A stretch of DNA of 12,498 nucleotides, from assembly GCA_024860865.1 (NCBI GenBank), contig JACRDV010000098.1:1-12498 (forward strand), in the 5' to 3' direction. Origin of the DNA: JACRDV01 sp024860865 [NCBI: Methanobacteriota archaeon]. Its GTDB lineage: Archaea > JACRDV01. The notes beneath the pieces were generated by a model. The model was not told the DNA's origin. It worked only from the letters and a program-made list of their open reading frames with translations, and ran no database searches. Each line of letters opens with the position of its first letter. The first letter of the stretch is position 1. The position numbers and the translations under genes were made by a program. This document shows positions 7,367-12,498 of the stretch, piece by piece.

Positions 7367-8532
7367 TGAAGAAAGATTTAGCTGAATTGCTTAAGCTGTT
7401 AAAAGATGTAGATTCACTCGAGCTTGAAAAGGTTAGAATAGAAGCTGAAGAACTTGAGCTTGATTTATCATCACCTGCAGTCCAAACTATATTAACTGAG
7501 CTCCCCAAGGTTGTTCCAAAACTTGTTGAACAAAAATTCCAGTTTCCAGTTGAATCTTATCTTGGCCAAGTTGCAGAAGTCCAACTTGGAGCTGCGAGAG
7601 CTGAAGGTGGAACAAGAGGGAAAATTGTAAAGGTTGGTGGAGATAAAGCCCCTCCATTTTATAGGTTTGATTCAACTATAGTTAACAGACCAGTAATTGC
7701 TTTTGATGTTTTTGATACACCCCAACCACAATTTCCAAAAGTTCTCAAGGAAGAATGGAAAGATGTTTGGGAAGACCCAGCTGCTTGGGCAAAAAAAGCA
7801 GTTGAGAGGTATGAAGCAGATTTAATAACTATTCACTTAATTAGTGCTGATCCATTAATTAAAGACACCGCGCCAAAAGAAGCTGCTAAAACTGTTGAAA
7901 AGGTCCTGCAAGCTGTTGATGTCCCAATAGTAATAGGAGGCTGTGGTGCTCCAGAAAAAGATCCTTTTGTGCTCGAGGCTGCGGCTGAAGTTGCTCAAGG
8001 AGAACGATGCCTGTTGGCCTCAGCAACCTTGGATAGTGATTATAAACGGGTGGCTCAAGCTGCCCTAAAATATAATCATGTTGTTCTGTCCTTCACTTCA
8101 ATGGACATCAACAACCAAAAAGAGTTGAACAGATATCTTCTGAAAGAGGGATTACCTCCAACCTCAATAATTATGGATCCAACTACTGGTGCACTTGGTT
8201 ATGGACTAGATTATACCCTAAGCCTAATGGAACGGATTAAACTCAGTGCACTTAGAGGAGAGAAAGAGTTACAAATGCCAATATCTAGTGGAACAACAAA
8301 TGCTTACGGAGCGAGAGAGAGTTGGAAAAAGAGGGATGAGTGGGGGCCCAGAGAATACAGGGGTCCACTCTGGGAAATTGTAACCGGTCTAACTGCTACA
8401 CTGGCAGGCGCTAATATGCTAATGATGCTCCACCCAACTGCAGTTCGAATTTTAAAAGAGATTATTGATAGCTTAACCACAACTGAAGGGTATGGACCAC
8501 TTATTGAAAATTGGATTGCTCAAATCAGGTGA
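7366..8532 (+). CDS. cdhD: CODH/ACS delta subunit (corrinoid Fe-S protein small subunit)
   Basis: A 388-aa subunit that pairs with CdhE to form the corrinoid protein carrying the methyl group between tetrahydropterin and the A-cluster. The protein is a TIM barrel preceded by an alpha-helical N-terminal extension of about 80 residues rich in Leu and Glu. Family stretches include FYRFDSTIVNRPVIAFDVFD, a GGCGAPEKDP loop, MDPTTGALGYGLDYTLSLMER, and a Trp-rich C-terminal segment with EWGPREYRGPLWEIVTG. The ATG shares one base with the cooC stop (TAATG) and has GGAG at 7354-7357, so coupling is likely. The length is close to the shorter archaeal CdhD forms. No internal break is seen. Confidence 0.95.
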   Translation: MKKDLAELLKLLKDVDSLELEKVRIEAEELELDLSSPAVQTILTELPKVVPKLVEQKFQFPVESYLGQVAEVQLGAARAEGGTRGKIVKVGGDKAPPFYRFDSTIVNRPVIAFDVFDTPQPQFPKVLKEEWKDVWEDPAAWAKKAVERYEADLITIHLISADPLIKDTAPKEAAKTVEKVLQAVDVPIVIGGCGAPEKDPFVLEAAAEVAQGERCLLASATLDSDYKRVAQAALKYNHVVLSFTSMDINNQKELNRYLLKEGLPPTSIIMDPTTGALGYGLDYTLSLMERIKLSALRGEKELQMPISSGTTNAYGARESWKKRDEWGPREYRGPLWEIVTGLTATLAGANMLMMLHPTAVRILKEIIDSLTTTEGYGPLIENWIAQIR

Positions 8533-8537
8533 ATTTT

Positions 8538-8999
8538 TTGCCATCAGCAATTGAAATTTACAAATATCTCCCAAAAACCGATTGTAAGTTATGCAAAGAG
8601 ATCACTTGCATGGCATTCGCCATTAAGGTAGCTAAGGGTGAACTAGCAATTGATGATTGCCTCGTATTGAAAAGCCCTGATTATAGCGGGCAATATCAAA
8701 AACTCCAAAAAATGTTGCCAACAAAGAGAGAAGTTACTGGATTGATCATTTATGGAGAGAAATGCAATGGCTGCGGAAATTGTGTGATAGCTTGCCCAGT
8801 TAATGTTTCATCAAACTTAATGATTGCTGGCGGAAAAGGTCCAGAAACTGGAGATGTTGTGCTAAGGATTGAAAATGGGAAGGTTATTATTGCTGATTTA
8901 AAAAAGTGCAGGAGATTTGAGGAAGGAGGAGACGAGGCGGCTAAATCCTGCAGAGTTTGTGCTGAAGTTTGCCCAACTGATGCAATTGATTTCAAGTAG
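8538..8999 (+). CDS. CdhE-like Fe-S domain fused to a two-cluster ferredoxin
   Basis: A 153-aa protein with two parts. Residues 1-60 copy the N-terminal [4Fe-4S] domain of CdhE: SAIEIYKYLP, Cys16, Cys19, Cys24 and Cys41, with CMAFA shared exactly. Residues 70-153 form a ferredoxin with Cys76/79/82/86 (CNGCGNCVIACP) and a second cluster Cys124, 138, 141 and 145, whose first two cysteines are spread apart by 13 residues. The start chosen is TTG at 8538, because AGGTGA (8527-8532) lies 5 nt upstream and overlaps the cdhD stop; GTG at 8529 is an alternative. Position between cdhD and cdhE, 10 bp before cdhE, suggests it delivers electrons to the corrinoid protein, perhaps to reactivate oxidised Co(II). 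That role is inference. The ferredoxin half recalls small ferredoxins of formylmethanofuran dehydrogenase clusters. Confidence 0.88.
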   Translation: MPSAIEIYKYLPKTDCKLCKEITCMAFAIKVAKGELAIDDCLVLKSPDYSGQYQKLQKMLPTKREVTGLIIYGEKCNGCGNCVIACPVNVSSNLMIAGGKGPETGDVVLRIENGKVIIADLKKCRRFEEGGDEAAKSCRVCAEVCPTDAIDFK

Positions 9000-9009
9000 G
9001 TGGCTCGAT

Positions 9010-10407
9010 GTGAAGCGAATTTCTCCCATTGAAATCTACAACCTATTGCCAGGAACGAATTGTGGAGAATGTAAAGAAAGCTCTTGCATGGCATTTGCAA
9101 CCAAATTGCTCAATCGAGAAGCAAATATTTCGCTTTGTGCTCCAATTGAAAAACCAGAATACAAACCAAAAAAAGAAAAATTAATTGAAATCCTGTCACC
9201 ACCGATCAAAGAAGTGACTATTGGTACTGGAGAAGGTGCGGTTGCAATCGGCGGAAAAGTTGTTATGTACAGACATGACCTTACTTTTCATAATCCTACT
9301 GCATTTGCAATAGATGTCCATGATGAAATGCCAGAAGAAGCTTTAATTGATCGAATAAAATTTGTTCAAAACTTTAAAGTAGAAAGGATTGGTAAAGTTC
9401 TAAAATTAAATTTAATAGCTGTTCGCTCAGTTTCTAATGATCCTAAAAAGTTTGCAAATACAATTGATATTGTTCTCAAAAACTCAAACTTTCCGCTAAT
9501 TCTATGTTCATTTGATCCGACCGTGCTTGAAGCTGGATTAAAACTTTCAAGTGAAAGGCGGCCTTTGATCTATGCAGCTACAAAAGAAAACTGGGAGCAA
9601 GTTGCAGGGTTAGCTAAAAAATATAAATGCCCAGTTGCAGTTTTTGTGCCAAACAACCTTGATTTGCTCACATCGATAGCTTCTTGGCTAAAAGAAAGGG
9701 GAGTTGAAGATTTAGTTTTAGATCCAGGTACTCTAATATTGGGAGCATCATTGGCAGATACTCTTGACAACTTTGTGATGCTGAGGCGAGCTGCGATTGA
9801 AAGAGGGGATAAAAGAATCGGTTATCCACTATTGGGGGTGCCAGCGGTAGTTGGGCTAATTATTCAGGATCCAGTTGAAACACCGCTTAGAGAAGCGACT
9901 ATTGCGGCGATCTTAATGAATAGATATGCTGATGCTCTAATATTGCATACAACTGAAATTTGGGCTTTATTAGGTTTAATGACCATTAGGCAAGATATAT
10001 ACAGTGATCCAAGGATCCCAAGTAAAGTTCAGCCAGGAGTGTATACATATGGACAACCCGATGAAAGAAGCCCTGTGTTGGTGACCTCTAATTTTGCTTT
10101 AACTTACTATACTGTTGTTGGGGATATTGAAAGCGCAAAACTTAACTGCCATCTTTTAGTTCTTGATACAGAAGGCCTTAGCGTGGAAACATCTGTGGCT
10201 GGAAGAAAGTTTACAGCTGAGAAACTTGCAGATTTAATTAAAACTTCTGGAATAGAAAAAAAAGTTAAACATAAAAAATTGATTATTCCTGGATTTGCTG
10301 CTCGATTAAAAGGAGATATTGAGGATGCAACTGGTTGGGAAATAATGGTTGGTCCAAGGGATTCTTCTGAAATTCCAAGTTACTTAACAAAACACTGGAG
10401 CAGCTAG
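9010..10407 (+). CDS. cdhE: CODH/ACS gamma subunit (corrinoid Fe-S protein large subunit)
   Basis: A 465-aa subunit that binds the corrinoid cofactor and a [4Fe-4S] cluster and carries the methyl group to CdhC. The N-terminal Fe-S domain uses Cys18, Cys21, Cys26 and Cys43 (NCGECKESSCMAFA). A TIM-barrel middle part follows, with VMYRHDLTFHNPTAFAIDVH and VEDLVLDPGT, and a C-terminal corrinoid-binding region contains SNFALTYYTVVGDIES and LIIPGFAARLKGDIED. GTG at 9010 is the likely start: AGGTGG (8998-9003) sits 6 nt upstream and the protein then begins just before SPIEIYNLLP, as in relatives. An in-frame ATG at 8980 lacks a ribosome site and would overlap the preceding gene. Length agrees with the family (about 460 aa). 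Confidence 0.96.
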   Translation: MKRISPIEIYNLLPGTNCGECKESSCMAFATKLLNREANISLCAPIEKPEYKPKKEKLIEILSPPIKEVTIGTGEGAVAIGGKVVMYRHDLTFHNPTAFAIDVHDEMPEEALIDRIKFVQNFKVERIGKVLKLNLIAVRSVSNDPKKFANTIDIVLKNSNFPLILCSFDPTVLEAGLKLSSERRPLIYAATKENWEQVAGLAKKYKCPVAVFVPNNLDLLTSIASWLKERGVEDLVLDPGTLILGASLADTLDNFVMLRRAAIERGDKRIGYPLLGVPAVVGLIIQDPVETPLREATIAAILMNRYADALILHTTEIWALLGLMTIRQDIYSDPRIPSKVQPGVYTYGQPDERSPVLVTSNFALTYYTVVGDIESAKLNCHLLVLDTEGLSVETSVAGRKFTAEKLADLIKTSGIEKKVKHKKLIIPGFAARLKGDIEDATGWEIMVGPRDSSEIPSYLTKHWSS

Positions 10408-10408
10408 A

Positions 10409-11185
10409 TTGAAAGTTGCAATTGCTGGTAAGGGTGGAACTGGAAAAACAATTGTTGCAAGTACTTTAGCGAGAATTCTTGCAAGAAAGGGATTTAGAGT
10501 TATTGCAGTTGATGTTGATCCAACCCTCAATTTAGCTTCGAGCCTTGGAATCGAACTTAAAGAAAAGAAGCCTATCTCACAAATGAAAGAATTGATTGAA
10601 AACCGAACGGGAGCTAGGCCTGGAGAAGGGTTTGGTGGCTTTTTTAAACTCAATCCAAAAGTTGATGATGTTCTCGATAAGTTTGGAATAGCTGGACCTG
10701 ATGGAGTCAAACTTTTGCTCGTTGGAACAGTCGAGCGCGGTGGAGAGGGTTGCTTTTGCCCAGCTAGTGCATTTCTGAGGGCATTATTAAGGCATTTAGT
10801 TTGGAAAGAAAAAGACATGATAATACTGGATATGGAAGCTGGTATTGAGCATCTAGGCAGAAAAACTGCTGAAAATGTTGATGCGTTTATAATAATGGTT
10901 GAGCCTTCTCAAAAGTCAATTGAGGTTGCTAAACAAATTAATCAATTAGCACAAGATATTGGAATTAAAAAAATTTTTGCAATAGCTAATAAAGTCCTAA
11001 GTGAAGTTGATGTAAAAAATATCTCGAATTCGCTTTCTGCTGTTGGAATTAAACTAATTGGAACAATTCCATTTGACCAAAATATTACAAAGGCAGATGC
11101 TATGGGGAAAGCATTAATTGATTTTGCGCCATCAGCCCCTTCTGTTCAAGCTATTGAAGAGATTTCAATTAAATTGGCTGGCTGA
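10409..11185 (+). CDS. cooC: CooC-type nickel-insertion ATPase (second copy)
   Basis: A 258-aa P-loop ATPase with deviant Walker A AGKGGTGKT (6-14), DVDPTLNLASSLG (35-47) and Cys-X-Cys at Cys115/Cys117 (GEGCFC), plus MEAGIEHLGRKTAENVDA. Its 55-110 region (PISQMKELIENRTG, LNPKVDDVLDKFGI, VERGGEGCFC) resembles bacterial CooC such as Carboxydothermus CooC1 more than the first copy in this operon does. TTG at 10409 is the start, 1 bp after the cdhE stop, with GGAG (10397-10400) 8 nt upstream. It is the last gene of the operon. A metallochaperone role for CODH or ACS is well supported by family; which metal centre it serves is not known. Confidence 0.92.
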   Translation: MKVAIAGKGGTGKTIVASTLARILARKGFRVIAVDVDPTLNLASSLGIELKEKKPISQMKELIENRTGARPGEGFGGFFKLNPKVDDVLDKFGIAGPDGVKLLLVGTVERGGEGCFCPASAFLRALLRHLVWKEKDMIILDMEAGIEHLGRKTAENVDAFIIMVEPSQKSIEVAKQINQLAQDIGIKKIFAIANKVLSEVDVKNISNSLSAVGIKLIGTIPFDQNITKADAMGKALIDFAPSAPSVQAIEEISIKLAG

Positions 11186-11333
11186 CTTGCTTTTCGATCT
11201 TAATGTCCCATTAAATAGCACGAACAAACCAATAGTGCTACAATTATGGAACCTTCTACAAACTGGTCCGACGTACGTCTTAATCAAATTTAAATCTCTA
11301 AATTGAATCATAATCATAAATTGGTGGTTAGGA
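11186..11333 (+). other. Intergenic region after the cdh operon
   Basis: These 148 bp hold no convincing gene. They contain an inverted repeat TAGCAC/GTGCTA (11216-11221 and 11235-11240, 13-nt loop) and a perfect 10-bp palindrome GACGTACGTC (11270-11279). No strong poly-T terminator follows the operon; only TTGCTTTTCG just after the stop is T-rich. Read-through into the next gene cannot be excluded. Confidence 0.5.
11286..11296 (+). promoter_or_regulatory. Candidate TATA box for the gene at 11334
   Basis: AAATTTAAATC is AT-rich and lies about 30 bp before the GGTGGTT ribosome site at 11323-11329. A start of transcription near 11316-11320 would give a short leader carrying that site. The same 8-bp AATTTAAA recurs at 12293-12300 upstream of the KaiC-like gene. 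Confidence 0.35.
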
Positions 11334-11873
11334 GTGACAAAAGCAGAAGCAACAAAAATAACACAGTCAAAAGCAGATGAAGAAAAATTTGAAAAATATT
11401 ACATGCATTTTCTTGCTGGAGAATTGATGCACGAAGTTTTGTTTGGTACTTTACCAAACAAACTTAAAGCGTATGAAGGAATGGAAGAAGAGGAAATCTC
11501 CCGCATGTTAAGAGAAATCTCTGCTGAGGCTATTGTCAATGCTATTAATCTAGGTGGTGTTGTTTCATCCCATGTTGCACTACTTGAAAGTTTTGAGGAT
11601 AAAGTGACACTCTGTTATAAGATTTATGAATCAATGGGATTCAAATTTTGCCATAACATCTTTAAAGAAACCAAGGACTCTATCACAATCCAAGTAACCG
11701 AATGCCCGCACATAGAATATACAAAAAAGAATCCTCTTGCATGCTTTTCTTGCATGGGTTTAAAGCTAGGAATTTTGAAGGTAGTTTTTGGAATTGATAT
11801 TAAAAAACTAAATGTTCCAAAAAGGTTGGCTCTTGGAGACGATTGTTGCCTGATAGAAATCCCAAAGAAATAA
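11334..11873 (+). CDS. Unassigned cysteine-containing protein, possibly a V4R/MetOD1-like sensor domain
   Basis: A 179-aa soluble protein that I do not firmly recognise. An N-terminal helical half (about 1-75) is charged and Glu/Lys-rich. The C-terminal half (about 90-179) is alpha/beta with a set of cysteines: Cys94, Cys106, Cys124 (ECPH), Cys137/Cys140 (CFSC) and Cys171/172 in a GDDCCLIEI end. The layout, with CP, a Gly-containing helix (MGLKLGILKVVFG) and a final GD..C..I strand, resembles small ligand- or metal-binding domains of the V4R, methanogen output domain or ATC-hydrolase kind. This is a pattern impression only. The GTG start at 11334 has GGTGGTT at 11323-11329. It lies 148 bp after the cdh operon, so it may be separately transcribed, and it precedes a membrane protein and a KaiC-like ATPase. 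Confidence 0.82.
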   Translation: MTKAEATKITQSKADEEKFEKYYMHFLAGELMHEVLFGTLPNKLKAYEGMEEEEISRMLREISAEAIVNAINLGGVVSSHVALLESFEDKVTLCYKIYESMGFKFCHNIFKETKDSITIQVTECPHIEYTKKNPLACFSCMGLKLGILKVVFGIDIKKLNVPKRLALGDDCCLIEIPKK

Positions 11874-11914
11874 GAAAAACCAAATAAAAAGTCTTAAGAA
11901 TCTCTCTACTGTTT

Positions 11915-12286
11915 ATGAACTTTAGAACTTTTAAAGGTGAAGTAGCCTTGGTAAGTTATATAGAAACTGGAATTGGGTTAATTACGATTTTTATCGGACT
12001 TATCTCTATAATCTTAATTGGGCGCTATGTGCCAGAATTAAGTAAAGGTGCACTCAAAGAATTTTGTAATAGGTTTGCAATTGCTATTGTATTCGTGTTA
12101 TGTTTTTCTATTTGGCATACTCTGAGGGAGTACTTTGAGTGGAAAGAGAATATAGGGGAATTTATGGAATATCCTGAGTATATTTTCATAGTTTTAGCTT
12201 ATATTTCATTTTTCATCTCTGCTCGGAAAGTGGTTCAGATAGCCAAACTTTATGGATTTGAGAAAATATTCCAGAAAGAACAGTAA
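11915..12286 (+). CDS. Small three-helix membrane protein of unknown function
   Basis: A 123-aa hydrophobic protein with three predicted membrane helices at about 17-38, 53-70 and 86-102, and a charged C-terminal tail (KLYGFEKIFQKEQ). No catalytic motif is visible. Two starts are possible. ATG at 11915 has no ribosome site but lies about 28 bp after an AATAAAAAG element, so it could be read from a leaderless mRNA. In-frame TTG at 11948 has AGGTGA (11935-11940) 7 nt upstream and would remove 11 residues without touching the helices. The gene lies 41 bp after the cysteine-containing protein and 45 bp before a KaiC-like ATPase, so it might anchor or sense for that ATPase; this is inference. Confidence 0.75.
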   Translation: MNFRTFKGEVALVSYIETGIGLITIFIGLISIILIGRYVPELSKGALKEFCNRFAIAIVFVLCFSIWHTLREYFEWKENIGEFMEYPEYIFIVLAYISFFISARKVVQIAKLYGFEKIFQKEQ

Positions 12287-12331
12287 ATAGCGAATTTAAA
12301 CTCAAATCCAAATAGTGGTGATAATAAGTCA

Positions 12332-12498
12332 ATGTTAATACCAAGCGGAATACCAGGTTTAGATGATTTATTATATGGTGGATTTAGTTCCGGCTCAAAT
12401 ATCCTTGTAGTAGGACCACCAGGTTCAGGTAAATCGATTTTCAGCAGGCAAATTCTGTACAATGGGTTGAATAAAGGCTTTTCTTCAGTTTATATTAC
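12332..12498 (+). CDS. KaiC-like RecA-superfamily ATPase, N-terminal part only
   Basis: The first 55 codons of a protein that runs off the right edge. It begins MLIPSGIPGLDDLLYGGFSS, the usual start of archaeal KaiC/GvpD-type ATPases, followed by a Walker A motif GPPGSGKS at about residues 29-36. Such proteins act in archaeal signal transduction, often with small partner or membrane proteins. The ATG at 12332 has GGTGAT (12317-12322) about 9 nt upstream. An AATTTAAA element at 12293-12300 may be a promoter of its own. The family call is secure; the specific function cannot be judged from this fragment. Confidence 0.88.
   Translation, partial: MLIPSGIPGLDDLLYGGFSSGSNILVVGPPGSGKSIFSRQILYNGLNKGFSSVYI

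Noticed and set aside
8917-9009. A longer N-terminus for cdhE starting at TTG 8917 or ATG 8980
   Set aside because: Both would overlap the preceding gene and lack a ribosome site, while GTG 9010 has AGGTGG 6 nt upstream and gives the usual CdhE start.
8750-9100. A 116-codon minus-strand open frame spanning the ferredoxin/cdhE junction
   Set aside because: It is antisense to two genes with conserved cysteine motifs and has no ribosome site or domain of its own.
8538-9140. Fe-S/ferredoxin gene as a broken, duplicated cdhE remnant
   Set aside because: The frame is intact, the ferredoxin half is complete with eight cysteines, and it has its own ribosome site, so it looks like a functional gene.
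10384-10818. A 144-codon minus-strand open frame over the second cooC
   Set aside because: It lies wholly opposite a gene with clear P-loop and CxC motifs, and its Pro/Ser-rich sequence is typical of a shadow frame.
11118-11306. A 62-codon plus-strand open frame running from the end of the second cooC into the gap
   Set aside because: Half of it overlaps cooC in another frame, no ribosome site precedes it, and the Leu-rich product matches no family I know.
1-12498. CRISPR arrays, tRNA or rRNA genes, insertion sequences
   Set aside because: Reading both strands shows no spaced repeat array, no tRNA cloverleaf, no transposase or terminal inverted repeats.

Overview
The window is archaeal, AT-rich and gene-dense. 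It is dominated by a complete archaeal-type carbon monoxide dehydrogenase/acetyl-CoA synthase (CODH/ACS) operon, about 8.9 kb long, in the order cdhA-cdhB-cdhC-cooC-cdhD-[Fe-S/ferredoxin]-cdhE-cooC on the plus strand. The archaeal origin rests on the separate cdhA and cdhB subunits, the short CdhC without the bacterial N-terminal domain, pantoate kinase (the archaeal CoA route), a KaiC-like ATPase, TATA-type promoters and GGTGA-type ribosome binding sites. No methanogenesis gene lies in the window, so it does not show whether the host is a methanogen, an acetogen-like archaeon or an acetate user. Bathyarchaeia, Hadarchaeia and similar uncultured lineages would fit, but that is inference.

Left block (1-2074, minus strand): a three-gene operon read leftwards, consisting of a zinc-finger/KH RNA-binding protein, CoaBC (phosphopantothenoylcysteine synthase/decarboxylase) and pantoate kinase cut by the window edge. 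Genes are tightly packed (11 bp gap, then a 4-bp ATGA overlap). Two of the three act in coenzyme A synthesis.

Divergent control region (2075-2275): about 200 bp between the CoA operon and the cdh operon. It holds a good TATA element placed so that the cdhA mRNA would be nearly leaderless, and a direct repeat further upstream that could be an operator.

Central block (2276-11185, plus strand): CdhA and CdhB form the CODH part (CO2/CO interconversion). CdhC holds the A-cluster that assembles acetyl-CoA. CdhD and CdhE form the corrinoid Fe-S methyl carrier. Two different CooC-type ATPases probably insert nickel. An extra small protein between cdhD and cdhE joins a copy of the CdhE-type Fe-S domain to a two-cluster ferredoxin; it is the least ordinary member of the operon. 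Every gap in the operon is 10 bp or shorter after start correction, with Shine-Dalgarno sites at the downstream genes, so one transcript is likely.

Right block (11334-12498, plus strand): a 179-aa cysteine-containing protein of uncertain family, a small three-helix membrane protein, and the start of a KaiC/RecA-superfamily ATPase. These look like a small sensing or signalling set, unrelated in sequence to CODH/ACS. No tRNA, rRNA, CRISPR array, insertion sequence or clear pseudogene was seen.
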